A DNA stretch of 64,000 nt from Stenotrophomonas sp. ZAC14D1_NAIMI4_1. Its GTDB lineage: Bacteria; Pseudomonadota; Gammaproteobacteria; Xanthomonadales; Xanthomonadaceae. The stretch is taken from contig NZ_CP026001.1 in the NCBI RefSeq assembly GCF_003086775.1, positions 1,452,407 to 1,516,406 on the forward strand, read 5' to 3'. Position numbers and translations under genes: made by a program. Positions 1-8,706 of this stretch are shown one piece after another. How positions within the stretch are numbered: the stretch's first letter is position 1; each line of letters opens with the position of its first letter. Under the pieces are notes generated by a model that was not told the DNA's origin, did no database searches, and saw nothing but the letters and a program-made list of their open reading frames with translations.

Positions 1-1
1 C

Positions 2-103
2 TGGGGCGCGGTGTGCCTGCTGGGGGCCGGCATCGCGGCGCTGGCGCTGTTGTGGTGGGCGCTGTGCCGCCTGCGCCGCCAGCCGTGCGGCGCGAGGGAA
101 TAT
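2..103 (+). other. Possible C-terminal tail of a membrane protein entering from the left edge
   Basis: Read from base 2, the edge encodes a hydrophobic stretch (GAVCLLGAGIAALALLWWAL) followed by an Arg-rich end (CRLRRQ), which resembles the last membrane segment and cytosolic tail of a transporter. However, this frame has no stop before it runs far into the antisense of the diguanylate cyclase, so the true end of such a gene cannot be placed. It may be a chance hydrophobic reading of GC-rich DNA. Sequence to the left of the window is needed. Confidence 0.25.
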
Positions 104-1549
104 TCAGCGTTGCAGGGCACGGCGCCCGGGTGCGTCGGGCAGGGTGGCATCAGCCAGCACCACCCGGTTGCGTCCGCCACGCTTGGCGGCGTACATCGCT
201 GCATCGGCACGCGCCATCAGCCGCTCGTAGTCAGGGTGGCCATCGTGGGCGGCCACGCCGATGCTGGCGCTGAGGTCCAGCTGCTGGCCGTTGGCCAGGC
301 TGACCGGCGACTGCGCGATCTGTCGCCGCAGGCTTTCAGCGATCACCATCGCCTGCGATTCGCTGGCGGCCACCAGCACCACCACGAACTCTTCGCCGCC
401 GTAGCGGAACAGGTAATCGCTGCCACGGGTCAGCTGCCCCAGCAGGGCGGCCACGTGCTGCAACGCGCGGTCACCGGCGTCGTGGCCATGGCCATCGTTG
501 ATCGCCTTGAAGTGGTCCAGGTCCAGCAACAGCAGCGAGAAAGGCGTCTGGTTGCGCGTGGCCAGCTCAATTTCCCGGCGCAGCACGGTCGGCAGGAAGC
601 GGCGGTTGAGCAGGTTGGTCAGTGCATCGCTGCCCGCATCCAGTTCGCCGATGCGCTCGAACAGCAGCGTCATCAGGCTGCGGATGGTGGCCAGGTCTTC
701 GCGGATGGGCGGCAGCACGGCCAGCCGCTGTGCGGTGTCATCGCTCTTGGCGCGCACCAGGCAGGCGTCGATGCGCGCGACCAGGCGGGACACCTGCTGG
801 GTCTCGCTGCTTTCGCCGAAGCTGGGCACGCCCTTGTGGGTGAACCACAGGCCGAACTCGGACGTGGCCAGGCTCGCGCCTTCGCCATCGCAGGTGTGGC
901 CGGCCAAGGTGTACAACAGGGTGTTTTCCCAGTCCAGCAGCAGTGCACGCTGGCGCTCGCGTTCGGTGCTCACGTTCTGCACCAGCGAGAACAGGCGATA
1001 TGCCGCATCGGTACGCGATGAGCGCTCGCGGGCATGGGTATAGGCCAGGGTCATGCCTTCCATGGCGATGTCCATGGTTGCACTGAGGCAATCGATGGCG
1101 GCGAACGCCGTATCCGCATCACTGGCCAGGCCACGCAGGCGCACGAACAGTTCGTGCTTGAGCACGCGCGCACCGCGGGTGACGAGGTCCACGGGAATGC
1201 CGACCCGTGCATGGACATCGCCGATCACACGCTGCGCGGCCACCGCCATGGCCACGCCTCCGGCATCGGTGCACAGCAGCTGGTTCAGCCAGCGCTGCAT
1301 GGCGGGCTGCAGGCGATCCTTCACCTGCTCGTGGGACAGGAAGCGGCGCGCACGGGCATCCTGCAGCAGGACGTCGTAGAAGCGCTGTGCCAGCGCGGGC
1401 GGTGCATCCTGCGCGACCTGCCGCAGCAGCGCGGTCGCTGCGGGGCCAGCCTGCAGCAGGCAGTACTGCCAGGCGTCGGCCAGCGGTTTGCTGGCCTCAT
1501 CCAGTTGGGGTGTGTCCACGTCGGTATCCAGCGGCGTACGGCAAACCAC
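104..1549 (-). CDS. Globin-coupled diguanylate cyclase (DosC-like)
   Basis: A 481-residue oxygen-sensor diguanylate cyclase that would make c-di-GMP from GTP. Residues ~25-165 match the globin-coupled sensor fold of DosC: FYDVLLQD, the LSHEQVKDRLQPAMQRWL block, and VIGDVHARVGIPV, whose His113 is the expected proximal haem ligand. A middle helical region (~170-300) leads to a GGDEF domain (~305-470) with the active-site motif RYGGEEF. The allosteric I-site RGSD lies five residues before GGEEF, so product inhibition is likely. No membrane segment is visible, so it should be cytosolic. It stands alone on the minus strand, divergent from the CDF exporter. The call rests on motif agreement; haem binding is inferred. 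Confidence 0.9.
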   Translation of the reverse strand: MVCRTPLDTDVDTPQLDEASKPLADAWQYCLLQAGPAATALLRQVAQDAPPALAQRFYDVLLQDARARRFLSHEQVKDRLQPAMQRWLNQLLCTDAGGVAMAVAAQRVIGDVHARVGIPVDLVTRGARVLKHELFVRLRGLASDADTAFAAIDCLSATMDIAMEGMTLAYTHARERSSRTDAAYRLFSLVQNVSTERERQRALLLDWENTLLYTLAGHTCDGEGASLATSEFGLWFTHKGVPSFGESSETQQVSRLVARIDACLVRAKSDDTAQRLAVLPPIREDLATIRSLMTLLFERIGELDAGSDALTNLLNRRFLPTVLRREIELATRNQTPFSLLLLDLDHFKAINDGHGHDAGDRALQHVAALLGQLTRGSDYLFRYGGEEFVVVLVAASESQAMVIAESLRRQIAQSPVSLANGQQLDLSASIGVAAHDGHPDYERLMARADAAMYAAKRGGRNRVVLADATLPDAPGRRALQR

Positions 1550-1720
1550 CGGTATCGGCAGCGCGGGTGTACGGTTGATGGGGGGCGAGCCGGCAGTTTA
1601 AGCGGCATGCAGCGTGCCTGCATCGATGGCAGGGCGGCGACGCCTGCAATGTTATAAACAGCGTAATAGTCTCCCGCGGCCACCGCGCGTAGCCTGACCG
1701 CATTGCACAGGAGCTTTGCC

Positions 1721-2680
1721 ATGGGCCACGACCACGACCACCTGCCATCGGAAATCCGCCACGAGAAACCGTTGTGGTGGGCGCTCGGCCTGACCACCAC
1801 GTTCCTGGTGGTGGAGGTGGTGGGTGCGTTCTGGACCAACAGCCTGGCCCTGCTGTCCGATGCCGCGCACATGGCCACCGATACGTTGGCACTGATGATC
1901 GCGCTGGTGGCGGTGCGGCTGAGCCGGCGCCCGCCGGATGCGCGACGCACTTACGGCTATGCGCGGCTGGAAGCGCTGGGCGCGATGATCAATGGCGCGA
2001 TGCTGTTCGTCGTTGCCGGCTACATCCTGTGGGAAGCCATTGCGCGCTTCCGCCAGCCGCAGGAGATCGCATCGACCGGCATGCTGGTGATCGCAGCGAT
2101 CGGCCTGGTCATCAACCTCATTTCGATGCGCCTGCTGCAGGCCGGCAGCGGTGAAAGCCTCAACGTGAAAGGCGCCTACCTGGAAGTGTGGGCGGACATG
2201 CTGGGCTCGGTGGCGGTGATCGTTGGCGCGCTGCTGATCCGCTGGACCGGCTGGAAGCCGATCGATCCGATCCTTGCCGTGCTGATCGGCCTGTGGGTGC
2301 TGCCGCGCACCTGGGTGCTGATGCGCGAAGCCATCAACGTGCTGCTGGAAGGCGTGCCCAAGGGGACCGATGTGGCCAAGGTGCGCGCAGGCTTGAGTGC
2401 GCATGCCGCCGTGCTGGACGTGCACGACCTGCACGTGTGGGCACTGGCATCAAGCACCCCCGCGCTGACCGCGCACGTGGTGATGCGCGATGGCACCGAC
2501 GCCGACGCGCTGCGCCGTGAACTGGGCGCACGCCTGCACGAGGAGTTCGGCATCGATCATGTGACCCTGCAGATCGAGGCTGACCACTGCGGCGAAGCGT
2601 GCGGGGAGCCGGCCAGGCACGAACATGACCATGACCATGACCATGATGTGCAGGGTCATCATGGCCACGTGCACCGGTGA
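1721..2680 (+). CDS. Cation diffusion facilitator, zinc/cadmium exporter (CzcD/ZitB type)
   Basis: A 319-residue CDF antiporter that would export Zn2+ (possibly Cd2+ or Co2+) across the inner membrane in exchange for protons. The ATG at 1721 has an AGGAG 8-14 bases upstream and begins the His-rich leader MGHDHDH, so I prefer it to the in-frame codon at 1703. Six membrane segments follow. HAxxxxxD-type metal residues appear as LLSDAAHMATD in the second segment and VWADMLGS in the fifth. The C-terminal cytosolic domain carries HDLHVWAL and ends in a long His/Asp tail (HEHDHDHDHD, then HHGHVHR). The metal is inferred from family and His content. Confidence 0.92.
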   Translation: MGHDHDHLPSEIRHEKPLWWALGLTTTFLVVEVVGAFWTNSLALLSDAAHMATDTLALMIALVAVRLSRRPPDARRTYGYARLEALGAMINGAMLFVVAGYILWEAIARFRQPQEIASTGMLVIAAIGLVINLISMRLLQAGSGESLNVKGAYLEVWADMLGSVAVIVGALLIRWTGWKPIDPILAVLIGLWVLPRTWVLMREAINVLLEGVPKGTDVAKVRAGLSAHAAVLDVHDLHVWALASSTPALTAHVVMRDGTDADALRRELGARLHEEFGIDHVTLQIEADHCGEACGEPARHEHDHDHDHDVQGHHGHVHR

Positions 2681-2708
2681 CAGATCCCGACTGGGTCGCG
2701 TCGGCTGG

Positions 2709-2811
2709 GTAGAGTCGACTGGGTAGAGTCGACTGTTAGTCGACTGCTCTTGGCGGAAAACCCCGAAAACCCCGCGCTGCGCGCGGTAGTCGACTAACAG
2801 TCGACTCTACC
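2709..2811. repeat. SMAG REP pair (BIME), overlapping the end of nfi
   Basis: Two facing GTAGAGTCGACTGTTAGTCGAC palindromes are separated by a ~50-base linker containing GGAAAACCCCGAAAACCCC; an extra partial copy of the head lies at 2709-2720. The layout and linker are those of one unit of the 7207-7953 array, read in the opposite direction. Bases 2794-2810 also code for the last residues and stop of the endonuclease V gene. Confidence 0.88.
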
Positions 2812-3483
2812 CTCATCGCGGCGCGAGGCCAGGCGGTCGGCGAGGCGGGTCGGTTCGGGCAGGCGATAGCCGCGCAGCGTGCGCTGCACCCAGGCCAGCG
2901 CGGTATCGGCGCTGACCCGGTGGCCGCCCGACACGAACAACGGCTTGCAGCGGGCCTTGCTGCGCAGCACCCAGCCCAGCTGTTCATCCCCCTGCAGCAG
3001 CGGCGCATGCGCGCCGGGCTCGGCGCCGGGTTCGACGTACTGGCCGACCAGCTTCGACTTGGCCACGCCGATGCTCGGCAGGTCGGTCACCACGCCCAGG
3101 TGTGCGGCCACGCCCAGGCGCCGCGGGTGGCTGATGCCATGGCCATCGACGAACACCAGGTCCGGGGTGCGTGGCAGCTGCGCCAACGCGGCCAGCAGTG
3201 CCGGCAGTTCGCGGAAGCTGAGCAGGCCGGGGATGTAGGGCATCACCGTGGGAATGCGCGCGATTTCCTGCGCCACCGGCTGCAGGGTGGTGGCATCAAG
3301 CAGCACGGCGGCCGCGCGGGTGGTCGCCCCGTTGTCCTCGAAGCCCACGTCCAGCCCGGCCAGCCAGCGCGGCGCGGCCAGCAGCCGGTCCTGGCGCTCG
3401 ACGCGGCTGGCCAGCTGCACCTGGTGTGCGCGGGCGGCGGCGACGCTGCCTTGCCAGTGGCCCGGATCGATCACGGTCTTCAT
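2794..3483 (-). CDS. nfi: Endonuclease V (deoxyinosine 3'-endonuclease)
   Basis: A 229-residue repair nuclease that nicks DNA at the second phosphodiester 3' of deoxyinosine, starting repair of deaminated adenine. All family blocks are present: AGLDVGFED (catalytic Asp), [11 protein letters not shown] (catalytic Glu), [15 protein letters not shown] (catalytic Asp plus HPR), [10 protein letters not shown] and VSGGHRVS. I start at MKTVID (3483); an upstream in-frame ATG at 3513 would add ten unsupported residues. The last five residues (GRVDC) and the TAG stop lie inside a SMAG palindrome, so the repeat has defined the C-terminus. Divergent from gpmA. Confidence 0.93.
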   Translation of the reverse strand: MKTVIDPGHWQGSVAAARAHQVQLASRVERQDRLLAAPRWLAGLDVGFEDNGATTRAAAVLLDATTLQPVAQEIARIPTVMPYIPGLLSFRELPALLAALAQLPRTPDLVFVDGHGISHPRRLGVAAHLGVVTDLPSIGVAKSKLVGQYVEPGAEPGAHAPLLQGDEQLGWVLRSKARCKPLFVSGGHRVSADTALAWVQRTLRGYRLPEPTRLADRLASRRDEGRVDC

Positions 3484-3577
3484 CGGCCCGGAGCATGGCA
3501 TGACCGCTGCCACGGCGCGGTGAGCGTGGCCGGGGCTACAATGTCCGCCTGCCTACCCTCGCGTTGGAGATCCTGCA

Positions 3578-4327
3578 GTGACCCGTAAACTCGTACTGTT
3601 GCGCCACGGCCAGAGCCAGTGGAACCTGGACAACCGCTTCACCGGCTGGGTCGATGTCGACCTGACCGACCAGGGCCGCAGCGAGGCCGCCAACGCCGGC
3701 CGCCTGATGCGCGAAGAGGGCCTGCAGTTCGACGTCGCCCACACCTCGGTGCTCAAGCGCGCCATCCACACCCTGCAGGGCGCGCTGGCCGAACTGGGCC
3801 AGGACTGGCTGCCGGTCAACAAGTCCTGGCGCCTGAACGAGCGCCACTATGGTGGCCTGCAGGGCCTGGACAAGGCCGAGACCGCCGCCAAGCACGGCGA
3901 GGAGCAGGTCAAGGTGTGGCGTCGTTCGTACGACATCCCGCCGCCGCCGATGGAGCTGGAAGACCCGGGCCACCCGATCCACGACCGCCGCTACGCCGGC
4001 CTGGACCGCAACGCGCTGCCGGGTACCGAATCGCTGGCGACCACGCTGGACCGCGTGCTGCCGTACTGGCATGACGCCATCGCGCCGCAGCTGAAGGAGG
4101 GCAAGACCGTGCTGGTCACCGCCCACGGCAACTCGCTGCGCGCGCTGTACAAGTACCTCAACAACGTCTCGCGCGAGGAGATCCTCGAGCTGAACATCCC
4201 GACCGGCATCCCGCTGCTGTTCGAACTGAACGACGACCTGACCGTGAAGTCGTTCCGCTATCTGGGCGACCCGGAAGCCGCCCGCAAGGCCGCTGAAGCC
4301 GTGGCCAACCAGGGCAAGGCAAAGTAA
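3578..4327 (+). CDS. gpmA: 2,3-bisphosphoglycerate-dependent phosphoglycerate mutase
   Basis: A 249-residue glycolytic enzyme that interconverts 3- and 2-phosphoglycerate. The phosphohistidine motif [10 protein letters not shown] (His10) opens the protein, followed by the [13 protein letters not shown] block. The cofactor-dependent insert ([25 protein letters not shown]) and second active-site His ([13 protein letters not shown]) are complete. The length equals the E. coli enzyme. Translation starts at GTG 3578 after GGAGA at 3566-3570. A strong intrinsic terminator follows directly, so it is monocistronic. Confidence 0.97.
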   Translation: MTRKLVLLRHGQSQWNLDNRFTGWVDVDLTDQGRSEAANAGRLMREEGLQFDVAHTSVLKRAIHTLQGALAELGQDWLPVNKSWRLNERHYGGLQGLDKAETAAKHGEEQVKVWRRSYDIPPPPMELEDPGHPIHDRRYAGLDRNALPGTESLATTLDRVLPYWHDAIAPQLKEGKTVLVTAHGNSLRALYKYLNNVSREEILELNIPTGIPLLFELNDDLTVKSFRYLGDPEAARKAAEAVANQGKAK

Positions 4328-4332
4328 AGCAC

Positions 4333-4361
4333 AAGGCCGGCGCAAGCCGGCCTTTCCTTTT
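4333..4361 (+). terminator. Intrinsic terminator after gpmA
   Basis: AAGGCCGG-CGCAAG-CCGGCCTT is followed by TCCTTTTG, five bases after the gpmA stop. The complementary stem and T-rich tail are visible directly. Confidence 0.85.
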
Positions 4362-4426
4362 GTAGCGTCGAGCCATGCTCGACTGCCGCTGTCGCAACCC
4401 AGTAGAGCCACCCCATGGGTGGCTGC
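4362..4426. repeat. Two SMAG-type palindromes
   Basis: GTAGCGTCGAGCCATGCTCGAC at 4362 and GTAGAGCCACCCCATGGGTGGC at 4402 each start with GTAG and fold into a short hairpin around a CATG centre. They lie between gpmA and a convergent hypothetical gene. Confidence 0.8.
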
Positions 4427-4435
4427 ATCCGTCGG

Positions 4436-4897
4436 CTACGAAGGACCCAGCAGGCGCACCCTCGGAGGCTGCAATCCAGCAATGTCGATGACGTGGTCCT
4501 GGCATATCACTTGATAGTGCGCGAATGGGCCGGGGTAACGGGTGTCGGCGAAGGTGGCATGGTCCAGATAATCGAGGAACTTCGACCGGCTGTAGCGGCG
4601 GAACCGGTTGCCGCTCCAATCTTCGGAGTCATCGCCGCTCTGGTAACACTCGTTGTGCACGACATAGCTGATGTAGTCATCCCATACCAGCTCGAAGCGC
4701 TGCGAATCGGAGGTTATCTCTATCGCGCGCACGTCATCGATCCAATGTCCCTGGCCGAAATTCACGCGGCGGGGTTCTCCTGTCACCCGTCCCTCCTCGA
4801 TGACCAGCCGCAGACAGTTGACCTCCGGTTCGCCAATATCCGTCAGGAACAGATAATCGCAGGTGTCAAGGGCCTGTAGCAGCGCAGCTTCGTCCAT
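4436..4897 (-). CDS. Hypothetical acidic protein, 153 residues
   Basis: I do not recognise this family. The protein starts MDEAALLQALDTCDYLFLTDIGE and is acidic and rich in aromatic residues (FELVWDDYISYVVHNECYQS, RRYSRSKFLDYLDHATF). No signal peptide or membrane helix is visible, so it is probably cytosolic. The non-repetitive, aromatic-rich composition contrasts with antisense shadows nearby, which supports it being real. An alternative start at 4939 would add 14 residues; neither start has a clear ribosome-binding site. It is divergent from the M13 peptidase gene and convergent with gpmA. Confidence 0.65.
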   Translation of the reverse strand: MDEAALLQALDTCDYLFLTDIGEPEVNCLRLVIEEGRVTGEPRRVNFGQGHWIDDVRAIEITSDSQRFELVWDDYISYVVHNECYQSGDDSEDWSGNRFRRYSRSKFLDYLDHATFADTRYPGPFAHYQVICQDHVIDIAGLQPPRVRLLGPS

Positions 4898-5038
4898 GGG
4901 CGCGAGGTCCGGTGATCGGGAAGACAAGAGTACCGGCATGCAGTTGGTTGGCGATGCCACGGCCCCTGTGACCTTTGGCCGGTCCCCCGCACCGCCGTGG
5001 CCGCTACGCTGGACGATTCGCCGTCGGAGAGAGACTCC

Positions 5039-7132
5039 ATGAACGTCCGCAACCTGGTCCCGCTGGGCCTGACCATCGCCATCGCTGCGTCGCTGGCTGC
5101 CTGTGGCAAGAACGAAACCGCGCCGGCCGCCACCGCCGATGCCAAGCCGGCCTTCGATCAGTCGCAGATCAAGACCCCGCTGATCTCGCTCAACAGCGCC
5201 GACCTGGATCCGTCCATCGCCGCCTGTACCGACCTCAACGGCTTCGTCAACAGCAAGTGGCTGCAGGCCAACCCGGTGCCGGGCGACCAGACCACCTGGG
5301 GCAGCTTCGAGATCCTGCGCGAGCGCTCGCTGGAAGTGCAGCACGCGCTGGTCGAACAGGCCGCCGCCAGCCAGGCCAAGGCCGGCTCGGTGGAAGCCAA
5401 GATCGGTGACATCTGGAAGACCGGCAACGACGAAGCCAAGATCGAGGCCGCCGGCCTGACCCCGCTGCAGCCGCAGCTGGACAAGATCGCCGCGCTGAAC
5501 GACACCGCCGCCATCACCCAGTACCTGCGCGACAGCCAGGCTGAAGGCAAGGGCGTGCTGTTCTCGCTGTTCGGCAACGCCGACTACAAGGATTCGGCCA
5601 ACGTCATCGCCTACGTCGGCCAAGGCGGCCTGGGCCTGCCGGAAAAGGGCTACTACTTCGACGAATCGCAGGCCAAGATCCGTGACGCCTACGTGGCCTA
5701 CATCGCCCAGGTGCTGACCCTGTCGGGCATGGACGCTGCGCAGGCCGCCGAGCAGGCCAAGGCCGTGATGGCCTTTGAAACCCGCCTGGCCAAGGCATCG
5801 ATGTCGCGTATCGAAATGCGCGACCCGGCCAAGCGCTACAACCCGCTCAGCGCCGCCGACGCCGACAAGCTGACCCCGAACTTCAGCTGGACCGCGCTGT
5901 TTGACACCCTGAAGGTGCCGGCCGCGCAGAAGTTCTCGCTGGCCCAGCCGGGCTTCTTCGGTGAAATGGACAAGATGCTGGCCGACGTGCCGGCCAGCAC
6001 CTGGCAGGCGTACCTGCGCTTCCACACCATCGACGACGCCTCGCCGTACCTGAGCAGCCAGTTCGAGAAGGCCAACTTCGATTTCTACGGCACCACCCTG
6101 CGTGGCCAGAAGGAAATGCAGCCGCGCTGGAAGCGCGTGCTGGAATCGGTGAACGGTGGCATGGGTGAAGCCCTGGGCCAGCTGTACGTCGATGCGGTGT
6201 TCCCGGCTGAATCGAAGGTCGCCATGCAGCACCTGGTGGAGAACCTGTCGCAGGCGCTGAAGGCACGCCTGGAGCAGCTGCCGTGGATGGGCGAGGAAAC
6301 CAAGAAGAAGGCCATTGAAAAGTGGGCCAGCTTCACCCCGAAGATCGGTTACCCGGACAAGTGGCGTGACTGGGCCGGCCTGCAGACCAACGGTGACAGC
6401 TACCTGGGCAACATGCAGGCGGCACGCGCGTTCAACTACCGCTACATGCTGGACAAGATCGGCAAGCCGGTGGACAAGACCGAGTGGGGCATGACCCCGC
6501 AGACCGTCAACGCCTACTACAACGCGACCAAGAACGAGATCGTGTTCCCGGCGGCGATCCTGCAGGCGCCGTTCTTCGACGCCAAGGCCGATCCGGCGCT
6601 GAACTACGGCGGCATCGGTGCGGTCATCGGCCACGAGATGATGCACGGCTACGATGATTCGGGCAGCCAGTTCGCCGCCAACGGCAACTTCGACAACTGG
6701 TGGACCGACGGCGACCGCAAGGCCTTCACCGAGCGTACCGACAAGCTGGTCGCGCAGTTCGACGGCTACGAGTCGGTGCCGGGCGTGTTCGTGAAGGGCA
6801 AGCTGACCCTGGGCGAGAACATCGGTGACCTGGGCGGCCTGACCGTGGCCTACGACGCACTGCAGATGGCCCTGAAGGAAGATCCGAAGGCGAATGTCGA
6901 CGTCGATGGCCACAGCCAGGACCAGCGCTTCTTCATGAACTGGGCCACCGTGTGGCGCCGCAACTTCACCGATGGCGAACTGCGCGTGCGCCTGAACACC
7001 GATCCGCACGCACCGGCCAACTTCCGCGCCAACGGTGCGCCGTCGAACATGCCGTCCTTCGCCGCTGCGTTCCAGTGCAAGGCAGGTGATGCGATGGTGC
7101 GCGCCGACGACAAGCGCGTCGTGATCTGGTAA
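5039..7132 (+). CDS. M13-family zinc metallopeptidase, lipoprotein (neprilysin/PepO type)
   Basis: A 697-residue envelope oligopeptidase. The N-terminus is a lipoprotein signal with lipobox LAAC (Cys21), so it is probably anchored to a membrane and faces the periplasm. The large M13 N-terminal domain is followed by the catalytic domain with NAYYNATKNEIVFPA, the zinc site VIGHEMMHGYDD (HExxH around residue 530) and GENIGDLGG, which supplies the third ligand Glu and the ExxxD motif. The C-terminal CKAGDAM motif (conserved Cys) is present. Start MNVRNL at 5039 follows GGAGAGAG. An intrinsic terminator follows. Peptide substrates are not predictable. Confidence 0.95.
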   Translation: MNVRNLVPLGLTIAIAASLAACGKNETAPAATADAKPAFDQSQIKTPLISLNSADLDPSIAACTDLNGFVNSKWLQANPVPGDQTTWGSFEILRERSLEVQHALVEQAAASQAKAGSVEAKIGDIWKTGNDEAKIEAAGLTPLQPQLDKIAALNDTAAITQYLRDSQAEGKGVLFSLFGNADYKDSANVIAYVGQGGLGLPEKGYYFDESQAKIRDAYVAYIAQVLTLSGMDAAQAAEQAKAVMAFETRLAKASMSRIEMRDPAKRYNPLSAADADKLTPNFSWTALFDTLKVPAAQKFSLAQPGFFGEMDKMLADVPASTWQAYLRFHTIDDASPYLSSQFEKANFDFYGTTLRGQKEMQPRWKRVLESVNGGMGEALGQLYVDAVFPAESKVAMQHLVENLSQALKARLEQLPWMGEETKKKAIEKWASFTPKIGYPDKWRDWAGLQTNGDSYLGNMQAARAFNYRYMLDKIGKPVDKTEWGMTPQTVNAYYNATKNEIVFPAAILQAPFFDAKADPALNYGGIGAVIGHEMMHGYDDSGSQFAANGNFDNWWTDGDRKAFTERTDKLVAQFDGYESVPGVFVKGKLTLGENIGDLGGLTVAYDALQMALKEDPKANVDVDGHSQDQRFFMNWATVWRRNFTDGELRVRLNTDPHAPANFRANGAPSNMPSFAAAFQCKAGDAMVRADDKRVVIW

Positions 7133-7158
7133 TCGATCGCACGTGATGCGTGATGCAG

Positions 7159-7186
7159 AAGGCCCGGCGAAAGCCGGGCCTTTTGC
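7159..7186 (+). terminator. Intrinsic terminator after the M13 peptidase
   Basis: AAGGCCCGGC-GAAA-GCCGGGCCTT is followed by TTGC. It is a ten-base-pair stem with a stable GAAA tetraloop, 26 bases after the stop codon. Confidence 0.85.
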
Positions 7187-7206
7187 ATGGCGGAACGGTG
7201 ACCCGG

Positions 7207-7953
7207 TAGAGTCGACCGTTGGTCGACTATCGCGCGTAGCGCGCGGTTTTGGCGGTCTGCGCGAAGGGCAGTCGACCAACGGTCGACTCTACCTGTCTGG
7301 CGGAACGGTGACCCGGTAGAGTCGACCGTTGGTCGACTATCGCGCGTAGCGCGCGGTTTTGGCGGTCTGCGCGAAGGGCAGTCGACCAACGGTCGACTCT
7401 ACCTGTCTGGCGGAACGGTGACCCGGTAGAGTCGACCGTTGGCCGACTATCGCGCGCAGCGCGGGGTTTTCGCGGTCTGCGCGAAGGGCAGTCGACCAAC
7501 GGTCGACTCTACCTGTCTGGCGGAACGGTGACCCGGTAGAGTCGACCGTTGGTCGACTATCGCGCGCAGCGCGGGGTTTTCGCGGTCTGCGCGAAGAGCA
7601 GTCGACCAACGGTCGACTCTACCTGTCTGGCGGAACGGTGACCCGGTAGAGTCGACCGCTGGTCGACCATCGCGCGCAGCGCGGGGTTCTGGCGGTCTGT
7701 GCGAAGGGCAGTCGACCAACGGTCGACTCTACCTGTCTGGCGGAACGGTGACCCGGTAGAGTCGACCGCTGGTCGACTATCGCGCGCAGCGCGGGGTTTT
7801 CGCGGTCTGCGCGAAGGGCAGTCGACCAACGGTCGACTGTACCTGTCTGGCGGAACGGTGACCCGGTAGAGTCGACCGCTGGTCGACTATCGCGCGCAGC
7901 GCGGGGTTTTCGCGGTCTGCGCGAAGGGCAGTCGACCAACGGTCGACTCTACC
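7207..7953. repeat. Tandem array of seven 110-bp SMAG-pair units
   Basis: Seven units start at 7207, 7317, 7427, 7537, 7647, 7757 and 7867 with an exact 110-base period (the last is cut short). Each unit has GTAGAGTCGACCGTTGGTCG, a ~40-base GC-rich linker, the reverse-complement palindrome ending CTAC, and the spacer CTGTCTGGCGGAACGGTGACCCG. Units 1 and 2 are identical; later units differ at scattered positions, such as CCGTTGG versus CCGCTGG. The 110-base period is not a multiple of three, so the apparent 90-residue reading frames across it are artefacts. The array ends exactly on the stop codon of the HD-GYP gene. Confidence 0.93.
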
Positions 7954-8539
7954 CGGCCAGCATGCCGCGGAACCGGCCCAGCACGTATGGATCGATCAGG
8001 CCGCCGGCCTGGTCATCAAGGATGCGCAGCACCGCCTCATGTTCCATCGCCTGGCGATAGGGGCGTGCGCTGGTCATGGCATCGTAGGCGTCGACCACGG
8101 TGAGGATGCGTGCGCCCAGCGGGATCGACTCGCCCTGCAGGCCATCGGGATAGCCGCTGCCATCGTGTGCCTCGTGGTGGGCGCGGATCAGCCGCGCCAC
8201 CGCCACCGCATCGCTGCGGCCGGTGGCCAGGAAAATATGCTCGCCGCGCACCGGGTGCTCGCGCATCACTGCGCGGTCCTCTTCGGTGTGGCGGCGCGCG
8301 CTCAGCAGTACGTCATCGGGAATGCCGATCTTGCCGATGTCATGGAAGCGCGCGGCGAGCGCGGTGTGTGCGCAGCCTTCGCTGTCCATGTCGCAGTGGA
8401 GGGCCAGGCGCTGCGCAAGCAGGCCCACGCGGTCGCAGTGGTGGCGGGTATAGGCATCACGCATCTGCAGCGACATCGACAGGGCATCGATCAGGCAGGA
8501 ACCGGCGTGCAGCAGGTCGGGAGGACTGGAATGGAGCAT
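7949..8539 (-). CDS. HD-GYP domain protein (probable c-di-GMP phosphodiesterase)
   Basis: A 196-residue stand-alone HD-GYP domain that would hydrolyse c-di-GMP. It shows MRDAYTRHHCDRVGLLAQRLA, the HD pair in FHDIGKIGIPDDVL, EHPVRGEHIF, HHEAHDGSGYPDG (HHE and GYP signatures) and VVDAYDAMTSARPYR. No receiver or other sensor domain precedes it, so regulation must come from a partner or from expression. I start at MLHSSPPD (8539); an ATG at 8563 would lie just after a hairpin with a T-rich tail. Its TAG stop is the TAG of the SMAG GTAG that ends the tandem array. Confidence 0.9.
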   Translation of the reverse strand: MLHSSPPDLLHAGSCLIDALSMSLQMRDAYTRHHCDRVGLLAQRLALHCDMDSEGCAHTALAARFHDIGKIGIPDDVLLSARRHTEEDRAVMREHPVRGEHIFLATGRSDAVAVARLIRAHHEAHDGSGYPDGLQGESIPLGARILTVVDAYDAMTSARPYRQAMEHEAVLRILDDQAGGLIDPYVLGRFRGMLAG

Positions 8540-8564
8540 GGGGGTGGGGCGCCGCCTTGGCATG

Positions 8565-8596
8565 CAGAAACAACAAGGCCCGCATCTGCGGGCCCG
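8565..8596 (-). terminator. Terminator-like hairpin upstream of the HD-GYP gene
   Basis: On the minus strand, GGCCCGCAGATGCGGGCC is followed by TTGTTGTTTC. It could end transcription of the lipoprotein gene upstream or attenuate reading into the HD-GYP gene. Confidence 0.6.
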
Positions 8597-8617
8597 GATG
8601 GGTGGGGGACGCATAGG

Positions 8618-8659
8618 GTAGCGCGCGTGGCACGTCGTGCAGGGCCACGCGCGTACCGT
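8618..8659. repeat. SMAG-like imperfect palindrome
   Basis: GTAGCGCGCGTGGC and GCCACGCGCGTAC form the arms of a hairpin with a 12-base loop, in the gap between the HD-GYP and lipoprotein genes. Confidence 0.6.
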
Positions 8660-8706
8660 GGGCTACGGCATGCGGTGCTGTGTTCAGTCGCGCAGGGGCA
8701 GGGCGA

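Noticed and set aside
11..1021. Long + frame antisense to the globin diguanylate cyclase
   Set aside because: After the first ~30 residues it is Gln/His/Val-rich without protein character, an antisense shadow of a clear GGDEF gene.
4898..7279. Upstream part of a 947-residue minus frame across the M13 peptidase
   Set aside because: Only the final 153 residues (4436-4897) have protein-like composition; the rest mirrors the M13 gene.
7227..7939. A ladder of 86-106-residue minus frames in the tandem array
   Set aside because: They repeat every 110 bases, shift frame and encode the same palindrome linkers, so they come from the repeat, not from genes.
7207..7953. CRISPR-like array
   Set aside because: Units are 110 bases and nearly identical throughout; there are no unique spacers and no cas genes.
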